Part shown: positions 46,782-57,815 of the stretch, one piece after another
Numbering within the stretch: position 1 is the first letter of the stretch
How the letters are laid out: the number at the start of each line of letters is the position of its first letter
Origin: Triplophysa rosa
Taxonomy: Eukaryota > Chordata > Actinopteri > Cypriniformes > Nemacheilidae
NCBI RefSeq assembly: GCF_024868665.1
Contig: NC_079904.1
Location: forward strand, 18,013,223-18,077,222
Reading direction: 5' to 3'
DNA: 64,000 nucleotides
The notes under the pieces: model-generated
Database searches by the model: none
What the model saw: the letters and a program-made list of their open reading frames with translations, nothing else
Told to the model about the DNA's origin: nothing
Position numbers and translations under genes: made by a program

Positions 46782-46945
46782 AAAGGTGAATGAATGAGCA
46801 CGCCGGCTTCCCTCTTATACCCGGACATCCGGGGAGGAGCCCGGCATGCAAATTTCATTCGCCAATTTTCATTGGCCTTTTCTAAATACTCAGAAGATGA
46901 TAGGTTCTCAAGACAAACCCCATTCTGTCGGTTCGACACAACGTC
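46782..46945 (-). repeat. DIRS copy 2, right inverted terminal repeat
   Basis: Reverse complement of 40863-41026. Lies at the 5' side of the coding strand. Confidence 0.9.
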
Positions 46946-47536
46946 GAGAGACCGACAGTAAGGGAACTAAATTTTCCATCAAATTCACCCATTTCCAAAT
47001 TATTTACCTATACAATCTACATTAATTTTACAGCTTGTTTTAACAATTGTCTATTTTTTTGTTTTTATGTCTCCTAAGCAATTTTAGGAGAAACATCTGA
47101 CAGACTAAGCTGATACTTAAATAACACAACCAATAACCACATAAAATCTCATGAGATATGAAACCTGCGCAATACAATTCTCCCCTGGGAAGCATGAATA
47201 AGTGGCATAAACATTTTTATGACAATTGATCTTCCCTTCTGCACAAAAATAAAACTATTACAACCTTTTGTGATGTATTATATTGTTTTCACACAATTGT
47301 GGTTCTTGTGTAAATACCCTAATGATAAATTTGATAATTAATTAATACATTTAATAGTCAAAAGGCAACACATAAAAACTATGTCAAGATAAAAACACTT
47401 GCACAGTCTAAAAATAACATTTGTTTATCACTAGTAACAATGGAACAATATTAACTTTTTATAATGAGCAAAACTGTACATTCAAAATATTTAAAATATT
47501 CTTTTAAAAGTATATTCCCCCAACACTCTTAAACAC

Positions 47537-47575
47537 TGTGTGCGTGCGTGCGTGCGTGCGAGAGAGAGAGAGAGC
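47537..47575. repeat. (GTGC)n(GA)n microsatellite
   Basis: GTGCGTGC units directly followed by AGAGAG. Confidence 0.93.
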
Positions 47576-48151
47576 AGGACAGTAAGACTGCCTGTGACCA
47601 TTTTAATTTTTAATGTCTGCTTCAGTGCGCCAAAAATACCCACTGTCAGAAAGCAAACCCTAATCTATAAGCACTGACCCATTCACACAGTGGGTGAGAT
47701 GGCAGCAAGCATTGAAGACCACATCCTGGCATTTAAAAAGGAATGTGGACGTTCTCCCAGACAAGAAACTGGGAGTGATTGAGAAAGACAGCAGGATCAT
47801 AAAACATACAGACATGGCAAATAACTGATGGATGGAGTGACAAAATTATTTAGTTCAAGAGAGAGAGGAAAGACGAGCTGTCTTCCTTGCTCTTATGTGT
47901 GTGTCTCTTGAGGCGAGATGTGAACGCTAAAGACAGAGATCTTGTCATGGGACAGAATGAAACGTCTTGTCCTGTCAGCAAACTGGGTTGTTGTATTTGT
48001 CTGGTCTTTGACCATTACAGTACATAAGGTCACTGAAAATACTTCTAAAATTAAATAGATCATAACTTCTACTTTGGCAAGAAATGTAAATATTTACCTA
48101 TAATTTTACCATCATCTTTATGTTAAATGGCCTATGCTTTGTAAATCTTTA

Positions 48152-48232
48152 TTTACATTTATGCACTTGCCAAACACTTTTATCCAAAGCGACTTCCAGT
48201 GCATTCAAGTTGTACAATTTATCAGCACATTG
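48152..48232 (-). mobile_element. SINE/LINE 3' tail fragment
   Basis: TTTACATTTATGCACTTGCC then CTTTTATCCAAAGCGACTTC matches the tail at 5151-5200. No tRNA-like head. Confidence 0.75.
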
Positions 48233-48236
48233 TAAA

Positions 48237-48540
48237 AATAATCCTGTAAAAAAATGAAATTTTCTGGCAGCTGGGGCGCCAGAAATAAACCATAAAATAT
48301 ATATGTTTTGCCCATTTATCTTGTATATTTTCCCTGTAATTTTACAGTTTTTGACCATATTTTCAAAAAAGAAACTGTAACAAAAATCCTGTAGAAAAAC
48401 GAAAATTTTCTGGCAGCTGGGGCGCCATAAATAAACCTTAAAGTAACCGTAAAATAATAATGTTTTCCCCGTTTTTCTTGTAAATTTGTGTTTTTTTCTG
48501 TCATTTTTTGATCGTATTTAAAAAATACATGAAAAATCTG
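48237..48540. repeat. Imperfect tandem duplication, about 145-bp unit
   Basis: Both units contain AATCCTGTA, then AAAATTTTCTGGCAGCTGGGGCGCCA, quoted as its core CTGGCAGCTGGGGCGCCA, then AATAAACC. The units start at about 48237 and 48384 and diverge afterwards. Origin unknown, possibly a transposon fragment. Confidence 0.7.
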
Positions 48541-49860
48541 TATAAAACAGTAAAATTCCATAAAACAGCAAATTGAGCTAATGGAGAATCTTTTCATATT
48601 TAATAGTTTTTCAAGTTTTGTTTGTTTAATACAGCGGCTATATTATATAATATTATAGCAGCTATAAACAGAGAAGACCTATAAAACATAAAAAACAAAA
48701 ACGTAACACTTTCTAAAGAAAAAGTGAGTGATATTGGCAAAACTCAACCTCATAATGCTGTGTTAAAGGAGTGTTGATATATGTGGTTGCTATGGTGTTC
48801 TGGGTTGCTTATACTGTGTTTATATACAGTCATTTGGATGTTCTGGGTGGATATTATGGCAATGCTAAGACAGTCAAAAGAAAGCAACAGAAAAATACAA
48901 GCACACTATGAGAAGTAATAATAGCAAAGGTTGCCTTAGCACACAACACAACTAATTACAAGGAAACTGATTCTAAACGGTCTCATTTTTTAACTCATTA
49001 ATATATTTAAGAAATTTTCATTCTTTCCTTACACAGTGTTGTAAAGTTTGGTTTTCTTTTAATTTAAAAACAGTAATGGGGAGGCAAACAAGGCGTTTCA
49101 AATATTTGTGAATGTGTGTTGTTTGTGTTCGTTTGGGGGCTGAGTGCCATGACGTGAGCCCAAACCACACTAGTTTCTCATCCCTTTTACATGCACTTCA
49201 CAATGGCTCAAACCTCACCACCACCATGCCGTGACATCACAGACGCTCAGCTGAAACCTCCACGCATGCCTATAGAGAAGACGAGAGACAGACAGCGCAA
49301 AAAACATTCAACACAGAGACTCAGTGGGTGTCTACATATCTCCTGGCTCCTACATCTGACTGAATGTGACGTCTGTACTCCCACTATGTTCCCTTGTTCC
49401 AATCTACGTAGTACGCACTACTACGCATGAGAGAGCGAGAGAAAGAGAGAGTGAGAGCGAGATTAAGTAACATTATGGTGATTATTACCATGCCTCAGAG
49501 TTTAAGCACAGCTGTGTTATCATTCATGTCATTAGTGGCAGTGTTCACATAAACACACTTGATGAATAAATGACAAAGCTGAGGGCTGTTAGGCAAGAAA
49601 CCACCTGTCTTTCGCATTAATTTAACAATAATGATTTCCTCAGAATAAATTGCTAATCATAGTGCTAACAGCAAGCCCTGACTGTCATTTCCACTGGTGA
49701 AGTTTGACATTTATGAAACGCTGAACACAAGAGGTCATTTATCCACAAGCCCACCAGCTCAAATAAACCAATCAACTACTCAACCAACACACACTGAAGC
49801 ACAGTCACAACAGTCAACAAAAGAGAAGTGAGACATTTCACAGTAGGTTACAATGTTTAA

Positions 49861-50977
49861 GGGTGGGTGGCACCATCAAGGATTAGGTAAAAATCTAGAT
49901 TAAATCAAGGTTTATTTCATAATTCTGTTGCACCAAAATGTAAACCTTGTTTAAAAATAATCATTTGATCCAGGTTTTAATTTGACAGTAAATCTGGTTT
50001 AACTTTAATTCTGTTGCTCCATTACTTTAAACTCTGATTTATTCTGATTAAATTTAAATTAGCAACTGAGGAGGTTTAAATAAAAAAAACACATATCTAT
50101 AAAACAATGTGCGGAAAACTGATTGGAAACAGCCACAAAGGCGTCATGTGTGTGCTTCAGTGATGTGTTTATTGTAAATAAAAATGTAAATAAATAAAAC
50201 ACCTCAGCACAGAGTGAGGGCATGGCGATTTGATAAACTGGGTGGTATAGACTGTGAAGCGCCAAGTTCAAGATGCCCTTCTTATTACTGTAATCCAATA
50301 CACACAAGCACATCATCTGTGATTAAACGGGAAAAGACTGACATCCTGAGAGGAAAGTTGTTTTAGCGGCACAGGTGACCAGGGGCACCGGTATATATCC
50401 TGGGCGCCCTGTAAAAATTGTGGTCCGGTCCCGAACAGGCGCCCGCGGTGCTACCGCGAACAGTCCCGAACACGACTGAGTACGCACCTGGAAACGCAAT
50501 CGCCTACCGGGGCCGTTCGCCTCGGCGTCGAAGGCAGAGGTACACCCGCTCGTGATTCCCGTACTGCGCTCTTCTCTCTTATGTCTGATCCAGTCGTGAG
50601 CTGCAGGATAAAGATGCCGCTCATCTGTCATATCCGTATCCATCTGGGCATATCCCTCAAGGCTTGTGAAATGTGTTTATGGATGATCAGCCTGATCACC
50701 AAATCATCCAGAGAGAGGTTTTAAATAGCAAAATTACATTTCTTTTACGTGCACAAGCTGTTTATTTCCTCTTTACACCGGCAAATCCATCATGGCGGAC
50801 AAATTTAATCGCAGATGACGTTTTAAATACAGGTTCAAGTTTTAATCCTTGATTTGTTAATCTTTGTTTAAATTTAAGTGGTGCAACACAACTCGAATTA
50901 TAATAAAACAAGGATCAACAAAACCCAGATTAGCTCTAAACTCCGTTTACTTTAAGCCTTGTTGGTGCAACCCACGC
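49861..50977. mobile_element. PIF/Harbinger-like MITE with TAA duplication
   Basis: TAA at 49858-49860 and 50978-50980 flanks inverted ends: left GGGTGGGTGGCACCATCAAG, right (reverse complement) GCGTGGGTTGCACCAACAAG, 18 of 21 positions alike. Subterminal GGTGCAAC/TTGCACC words and TTAAA-rich arms extend inward. A TAA/TTA duplication is typical of PIF/Harbinger. The interior holds a GC- and CpG-rich block (about 50385-50645) with a 106-codon minus-strand frame (50643-50323) of unknown nature, possibly a residual exon. Confidence 0.65.
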
Positions 50978-51889
50978 TAAAAATTGTTCAGAAGAGTACA
51001 AAGGTAAAAGGTAGGTGAGACATTGTGAGACGCCAGATTGAAAAGGACTTTTATTTTTTCATTTTTGTGTGCGTCATTAGCTTTTGATGGATTGCTGCTG
51101 GAGCTGGTTGGCTAGTATTATTTCTGTTTTTTAGTGCCCAGTGACAATCCTCATCCGACACAGGATTCCTGTAAACAGACCACCGTTAGGCAAAAGTACA
51201 CAGTGAATAGAATAGAGTAGAATAGAACTTTGTTGTCATTGTTTAGGAACAATGCAACAAAGCAGCTCTTCTGGATGACAGGTGAACGGTTATAAAACAC
51301 AATTATAAAGTTTTAAGAAATAAAATATAAACAGTTAAATGCAAGAGCAGCCAAAGACCTACAGTATTATATACATAGACAACGGCATAAATACACACAA
51401 AAATATAAATCCTCTGAGACAGTGACAGTGCAAGTAAAGTAAAAAGTGATGCACTTATATACGCTGAAGTCATGATGAGATAGGCCTACAGCTAAATGTG
51501 TGCATTCCTAAAGCGGCTGGTGGAAGAAGACTGAGGTTCAGGCAGGATCAGGCAGAGTGAGGTTTCTCTCACCATGAGAACAGGGAGCATGAGTTTGCAA
51601 ACTCAGAGATACCCACAGATAACTGTTAATCGTTAGTCTTTAATAAATGACGAATCGCTTTTTTACCAGAAGGTGGGACTTCCTTCACTACATTAGATGC
51701 ACTTTTCCCCATTCCCCACAGTAAAACTGCAGCATCTTGTTAATATCAAAGTTTGTTTACAGAAGTCATGCCACTCTGGGCAGCTATTTACATCACAGCA
51801 AGACAACAGTCCTATCTCTTTGAATGGTGGAAGGCATGCTAAAATCACTGGCAAAATCACAATTAAACAGCATATTTCCCATCAATGAT
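50978..51889. other. No gene; probable LINE tail remnant
   Basis: Bases 51203-51465 start with AATAGAATAGAGTAGAATAG next to ACTTTGTTGTCATTG, a pattern like the 3' end and repeat tail of a minus-strand LINE. I cannot name the family. The rest is unremarkable AT-rich DNA; 51640-51690 resembles 56340-56390 (a shared ACTTC..TTTGCTA-type phrase), suggesting another dispersed repeat. Confidence 0.35.
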
Positions 51890-52249
51890 TAAACTGTCAT
51901 GGCTCTGCTTCATTTAGTCATGTTTTTCTTGGTCTTGTAGTAGAGCCATGACAAGGTCTTTGGTTTGGTGTGGAGAGAAACATATTATTGTTCTTTTGAC
52001 AATAATATGCGTTCTCTCCAGAGGGGTATTGCACAAAAGTAGAGTAAAGAAATCCCGGATAATTGAGCAAGCGCGGCTTGACCTAGTCTGCTCGGCGCAT
52101 CCTGGCTTAATTGGTTGCACGTTTGCTAAGCCAGGATGACAACGCGAAGCTAGGTAAAGCCAGGTGTACTGTAGATAGCTGGGATGGGTGCACGTTCACG
52201 GCATTCTTAAAGAGACCTCGCGATCGCTCACAGAATCACCGATGGGAAC

Positions 52250-53711
52250 ATGGATAAAAGTCGCGCTTCATACTTCACGGCCGCTGAACAACAGCTCCTG
52301 ATGGAGTTCTATGAAGAGGTTAAAGATACCATAAGAAAAAAAGGCAATACCAATGCCATAATTAAAGAACGCGAGAAAGCCTGGCAGACAATAGCGGACC
52401 GGCTTAATGCGTAAGAAGTCCAAAACTGTACAGTTAATAAACAGTGCTCCACTGGAACTGTCATAATTAGGCTACAATTAAAGGACTAAAGGAGTTACTT
52501 TTCAAGTCCACTAATCAACTGTTGTACACTTTACTTTAAAAGTGGCAAGTAGAGGTGCATGTTACTCAGGAAATGTATAATGAGTATGATTAAGTGCAAA
52601 CAATTATCGACAATGTATGTCATTTAATCTATTTTTCTCATGTTAAGTTTTTATCCATTTTATCTTTCTATCCTTCATAAAGAACAAACTTGTCTGGCCA
52701 TAAAAGGACCTGGCAGCAAGTTAAAATTAAATATAAGAACATTTTGCAGGCTGGTAAGTGTAGCAGTTAAAAAAAAAGCCCATAGAACTGCACAGGGGGC
52801 GGCCCACCAAGCCAGGATATGACCCCAGCGGAGGAGCTGGCACTCCATTTAAATAAAGGGAGGCCAGTGATGGAGGGGATCCAGGGAGGGCCAGTAACAG
52901 ACTCTGTCCCAGCCACAGAAACTGTCCGCTTCATACAAGGTACATATTGCAGTACTACTGCACATGGAACACAATCAAATAAATATATTATACTGTCTGA
53001 CTTTGGATTTCCTTGCAGTGTCTGGGAACAGGCTTACACTTTTGGAGCCACCAGAAGATGTTCCAGTTAGTATATTGTATTGAAATCACAGGCTTGGTAT
53101 GTCCTGTGAAATCTTAATTAAAGTTATCTCAATACATGCATGTATATGGCAGGGGGAATGCACATATGCAGCTGCTGAATGCACTTCTGCAGATGAGGAG
53201 ACTGTGTCACTGGACTCCAGAAGGCTTGAGGTATGTCAATTTTATGGAAATATCCTGCTTATTTAGTCCATAAAGGATATGAAGTCAGTGATGTGGTGCT
53301 AATAGAAAATATGTGTAACAGGACCCAGATGCTGCACAGTCTCCTAAGCAGCCTGGTAACATTGTGAGTATTGGCCAAAGTAAATCTACATTATGCACAA
53401 ATCCTGCTGTGCTAATTGACATTTCATTTACAGACTTCACAAACTGTCAGAACACTTTATGCAAAGCACCTGGAGAGACAGATAGAGCTGGCAGACATAA
53501 AAATCACACTCAAGAAGAGAAAGCTCCAAGAAATGGAGCTGGATCTTGAGATTAAACGCCGGACACTCAGGAAACTGGACCTGGAAATCCAGAAACTACA
53601 AAGAGAAGTGAGTATTTCAGTGCACACAGTAACCATAACTGCAATACAGTGTTTTAATATTTGTTGCTTTTGCTCTCTCTATTCCAGGATCCAAGCAACC
53701 CAGACAAATGA
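52250..53711 (+). pseudogene. Myb/SANT-like DNA-binding protein of the Harbinger element, disrupted
   Basis: In PIF/Harbinger the Myb-like partner binds the transposon ends and helps import the transposase into the nucleus. Exons read by eye: 52250-52410 (MDKSRASYFTAAEQQLL..., start of the Myb fold), 52683-52753 (HKRTWQQVKIKYKNILQ), a disrupted segment 52754-52818, 52819-52939 (MTPAEELALHLNKGRPV), 53019-53065 (NRLTLLEPPEDVP), 53153-53230, 53322-53363, 53434-53607 (long charged helix, LERQIELADIKITLKKRKLQ, probably coiled coil) and 53688-53711 ending in TGA. Donor and acceptor sites keep frame at most junctions. Between 52754 and 52818 the expected frame meets a stop and then a shift, near a run of nine A; this is the only lesion seen. 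Product identity is inferred from this exon order and the transposase neighbour. Confidence 0.75.
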
Positions 53712-53880
53712 GGACTGCCAAATAAAAAAAATTCAACTAGAAAACATTGTGGTGTCCTCCCTTTTTCATGAATGTGAAGAAGAATTTAAAAGAGAACCAC
53801 CAATGCTAAACAAAATGCACACACAGCAAAAAGTGACATTTAAGATCTTTTATTAACTAAAGATAGGCTAAATCCAAAAA

Positions 53881-55182
53881 TTAAGTGAAAAAACTTGCAA
53901 TATATTGCCCCCTGACAAGTCTGCCATTAATGTTGTCTGGGAAGATGGGAGCATTTTCCCAGTCAACATCAACAGCCACTCGGGGGGGTTCTCTCCTTTC
54001 TTAGGCCTGCAATGTTATGCAGTACTGCACATGCAGCAATAACATCACAGGCCCTCTCCGGGGAAACCCTCAGGTGGTGCAGGCACTGAAACCAAAGGTT
54101 TCAGAAGGCCGAAGGTCATCTCGATTCGAGCCCTTGTTTTGTTGTGTGCATGGTTGTAGGCCTGCTGTGGTGGGGTTTGGGGGTCCGCAAGGGGAGTCAA
54201 GAGGAATGACTCGCAGGCGTATCCTTTGTCTCCCAGCAGCACACCAGAGAATTCGCCTGATAATACAAGATATCATTTAGAAAACAACAAGGCAGAGTTA
54301 AACACTCATGATGTCCAAGGTGCGTACAGTACAAATAAAATGTGTGGCTTACCTTGTGAAAGTCTCTCGTAAATTGGACTAGCCTGAAAGACTCTGGAGT
54401 CATGCACTGAGCCAGGCCACTTTGCCTCTAAATTGTTGACAAGGCAGTCAGCATCACAGATCATCTGAAATGTTAAGTTGTAACCTATTCATTAAGGTCA
54501 TTAAATGCACAGAATTAATTTATGTAGGTCATAATAACCACAAATCACTCTTACCTGAACATTGATGCTGTGGAAGGATTTCCTGTTCACGTAATCTCCC
54601 TCGTGTTCTCCTGAGGGGCTTTTGATCCTTATGTGTGTGCAATCCACTGCACCAATGATGTTAGGGAAAGCTGTAACAAAAAATAGTGAGTATCCAACTG
54701 TGACTGATCAAATTAGAAACTAATGGTTGCACATTGAAATTGAGGTTACCTGCAATCTTGTATAACTCCTCCTTGATGTAGAGGGGTCTTCTGTGGCCAG
54801 GGAAGGTGATAAATATGTTGCTGAATGACTTCAGCGCCAGACAAACGCGTCTTATTGTGCAGCAAATGGTTCCTTTATTGAGGTTCTCTGCATCCCCAAC
54901 AGAATAAAGGAAGCTCCCACTTGCAAACCATCTCAATGTAACACAGACCATCTGTGGTACAGTGAGAGCATGGCTTCGTGCCGTCTGGTGCTGTATTTTT
55001 GGACCCAGCAGCCTACATAAATATCTTAGTCCATCACCTGAGAATCTGTATCTCTCAATGAGATAGTCATCTCCAAAGACCAATGGGTCTGACCTGTCCT
55101 GGTAGACTCTTTCATGCCTAAATGCTCGTCTGAGGATTAGGGCTTCCTCATCCAGTACATCCTCCAAAAAAGGGCAAGCCAT
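53881..55182 (-). pseudogene. PIF/Harbinger DDE transposase, four exons, frameshifted
   Basis: The enzyme cuts and joins transposon ends. Exon 1 is 55182-54750 (ATG, MACPFLEDVLDEEALILRRA; contains a helix-rich N-terminal domain). Exon 2 is 54670-54555 with GAVDCTHIRIKSPSGEHEG (first catalytic Asp). Exon 3 is 54464-54353 with WPGSVHDSRVFQ (second Asp). Exon 4 starts at 54256 with GEFSGVLLGDKGYACESFLL and has RARIEMTFGLLK (catalytic Glu). Junctions have GT/AG and keep frame. After FGLLK, near 54104, a net one-base shift moves the reading to FQCLHHLRVSPERACDVIAA. A second shift lies in the G run at 53983-53989, and the frame then ends at a stop at 53881. All three catalytic residues remain, but the two lesions truncate the product after the catalytic Glu. 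Confidence 0.85.
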
Positions 55183-57466
55183 TATGAATAGGGAACAGGT
55201 GAATGGGAGTTGGACCTATATATACTATATTGCCCTCATCACAGATTTCATAGAAAACACCTTTGCAACTTCATCAGCTGTGTTTTGTAATCTCAATTAC
55301 TGCAATAAAACACATATTTATGAAACCTCTGATGGCAATTTGACAAGCGGTCTTCATTAGCATAGCAATATAACACTTGGCCTGAGTAATAATACTACCA
55401 CTTGAATCAATATAAAAAGACTGTTGCAATTACAAACAGCCAACAGATTTAAATGAAATGAGAAATGACTATATATGTAATATTTTAATACAGGATAATT
55501 AAAATGATGCAACATACTTAGAAAGACCATGGACATGGATTGACGGTGGAAATACAGGTGAATCACTAGGATTCATTTTAGCCTGGCTGTTAGCCTGGTC
55601 TGGAGAAGGCTAGCTGCAGAGAATAAATCACCATAGTAACTTGGCCGGGTTAAGTTTGAGCTGCTTTCATGCAACCGACTTGAGGCTAAATTCAGCCAGG
55701 ATAACCAACATATCCCGGCTTAATCCCTTATCTTGGTTTTGTGCAATACCCCTCAGTGTCTTGTCTCTGTTCCCGCCATCTCGTTTCCTTGTTATCCTTC
55801 CCTGAGTGTTTCATTACCTACACCTGCCCTGTGTCGTTATCCCTCGTTTGTCTTGCCTATATATACCCTCTTGTTTGTTTGTCCTGCGCTTGTGGATTGT
55901 ACTGTGTACCTCGTATGTTGTGTCGTCTTGCTGTGAGTACTTCGCCTTGCCCTTGTTTTCCCCTATTATGTTTTTGGTCGTGGTTTTCTAGTTTTTGTTT
56001 TAGTTGTTCCTGTCTTTTCATTTTGCCCCCACGTGGGAAGTCTTTTTGTTTTTTACAGATTTCTTAGTTTTGTTTTTTTCCCCCATCGAGGGTATTTGTT
56101 TCTGTTTTTGTTATAATAAAGTCCTGTGTTTAACCCCTTCACTGCCTGCCTGCGCTTGGGTTCTCTTCTCTCCACGCTCAGCCGTGACATAAACCTGATA
56201 TGACTGTACCTTTGGTTTGTTAAATTGTGCTTAAATTGCTTTCACCTTTCTTAAAGTCACTTCAGGTAGCCTACTGCCCATGCACACAGGCTGGCAAGCG
56301 CCTTACACGAGCTCGCCCGAGAGAATCGTCAGTCTTTATCGATTGCCGATTGGATCTTTTTACTGGAAGGCGGGACTTTCTTTGCTAGAGTGGCCATATT
56401 GAGTGTGAGTGAGTCAACACTCAAGATGAGATAAAGCAGGTGTTAGTGACATTTTTAATATTTCAGGGAAACACAGAATGTGCAGAGTACTTCAACCTAA
56501 GCACTCAAAAACAGTTTCACTGACTTATAGCCCTTACCTCAACTGGGCCATGTTCTACTTTGATTACATATTCTGCTACAAAAAAAGATAATTTTGCTTA
56601 CTGGACTTTGACAGAACAAAGCTCCCTGTCATGGGCTACTTGGGGGGTTGATGTTTTCGTGTGTACAAGGGCATAGTTTATTACAACATAGGGACTTTCA
56701 ACACACTACAACCCACCGCAGACCTTGAGTGTTGGATGTAAAGATGGTTCAAAGAGTGAGAAAGACTGCTTCACAGTCTACTCTCACCTACACACAGGTG
56801 TGAAAACACAGACATACACACAAACACATACATGCCTGCAAACATGCCAGTCTTGTACACAAATGGTTGTTTCAGAAACAGGTGGGAAATTCACAGATTC
56901 TTGAACCAACCTCTTAGGCTGCAGTTTCAGCCAAAGTCAAATGAAGTTAATTAAGGTTATGTAAAATGACCAGGCATTTGATTTGGACATTTCTATACCA
57001 TATGCGTATCAATACAAAGAAAATCCTAAAATAAATAATATTGAGATTATAATATCTCTAATATCGAGAGTTAAAACAGTGCCAGCAGAACCTCAGGTTT
57101 GAGAGAAGTGCAGGTGTCATATTGTTTGAAGGCGGTTTGTTGTTACACTCACAAAACTTGTCTGTCAAAAAAGGTGTTTTGTTTAGTTTTTCTGTCTTCC
57201 AGTAAAATATTTGAATATGTGTACTACTCATTCTTAAAAAAAGAGGCAACATATTTTAATGTGCTGGACTGTGAGGCTGATTGACGTAATATACTTTTTA
57301 ATATTTAAAAATAATAATGTGATCATTTTAATGAAAATATGTGATGCAGACAGAGAAAGAGGGAGAGGTAGAGCGAGGGACTATAGTTTGACTGGTTCAG
57401 CAGAGAGGAAAAGATGTGAAAAAATGGAACCTGAAACTCACCTTAAGTCTCACAGGTGAGATGCAC

Positions 57467-57498
57467 AACACACACGCACACACACACACACACACGCG

Positions 57499-57530
<32 letters not shown>

Positions 57531-57535
57531 CGCGT
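57467..57535. repeat. (CA)n microsatellite
   Basis: CA run with CGCA interruptions. Confidence 0.95.
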
Positions 57536-57761
57536 AATGTGTTTATACTGTACAAACTGTATATTCTATCCCCTATCCCTATCCCTAAACCTGAAGATCA
57601 TAGAACACTTTTTGCATTTTTAGATTTGTAAAAAATATTGTTCTGTACAATTTATTAGCTTTTTTGCCCCTGGGGACCTCAATTTTGGTCCCCACGGTGA
57701 CACAAGTCCCCATGTGTTGGTGTGTATTCAGGTTTAGGTCCCCACCGGGATATACAAACAT

Positions 57762-57815
57762 GAACACACACACACACACGCACACGCACGCACACACGCA
57801 CGCACACACACACAC
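57762..57815. repeat. (CA)n microsatellite with CGCA units
   Basis: CA run with ACGC interruptions, on the other side of the repeat at 57536-57761. Confidence 0.95.

Larger units (their letters stand above)
40817..46966 (-). mobile_element. DIRS-type retrotransposon, copy 2
   Basis: A 6.15-kb GC-rich element, same family and orientation as 8417-14006 and nearly identical where they align. The ITRs are 40863-41026 and 46782-46945 (164 bp each), and the internal complementary region is 41093-41200. It keeps the segments deleted from copy 1, including 45584-46088, so it is closer to the complete element, but frameshifts remain in gag, reverse transcriptase and recombinase. The left end reads AACGTCTTGG and the right end GGGAAC, with no target duplication. 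CpG-rich sequence is retained, suggesting recent insertion. Confidence 0.9.
46967..49857. other. No gene seen; small repeats
   Basis: AT-rich DNA containing a GTGC/GA microsatellite (47537-47575), a SINE tail fragment (48152-48232) and an imperfect duplication (48237-48540). The ORF at 49191-49430 has no recognisable domain. Confidence 0.45.
52022..55753. mobile_element. PIF/Harbinger DNA transposon, 3.73 kb, both genes present
   Basis: Perfect 17-bp inverted ends AGGGGTATTGCACAAAA (left) and TTTTGTGCAATACCCCT (right). The 3-bp duplication CAG lies at 52019-52021 and 55754-55756, and comparison with LTR copy 1 (CTCTCCAGTGTCTT) confirms the empty site. It carries a Myb-like gene on plus and a DDE transposase gene on minus in a tail-to-tail arrangement, the usual two-gene plan of this superfamily. 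Both genes have small frame-breaking lesions, so this copy is probably not autonomous, though its ends look usable. Confidence 0.9.
51895..56189 (+). mobile_element. Solo LTR, copy 3, split by a Harbinger transposon
   Basis: The LTR parts are 51895-52021 and 55757-56189, about 560 bp together. It is flanked by a perfect 5-bp duplication TAAAC (51890-51894 and 56190-56194). It starts TGTCATGG and ends CGTGACA, with the TATA-like CCTATATATACCC near 55857 and AATAAA near 56114. H1 (51895 onward) and H2 are conserved. The Harbinger insertion lies at the outer base of the H2 3' arm. Same family as 19053-19689. Confidence 0.85.

Noticed and set aside
53416..53856. Stand-alone 146-codon coiled-coil protein
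   Set aside because: It is the penultimate exon of the Harbinger Myb-like gene plus intron read-through. The acceptor at 53433 and donor after 53607 define the real exon.
52022..55753. New two-gene system unrelated to known transposons
   Set aside because: TIRs, 3-bp duplication, Myb-like plus DDE gene pair and catalytic motifs match the known PIF/Harbinger plan.
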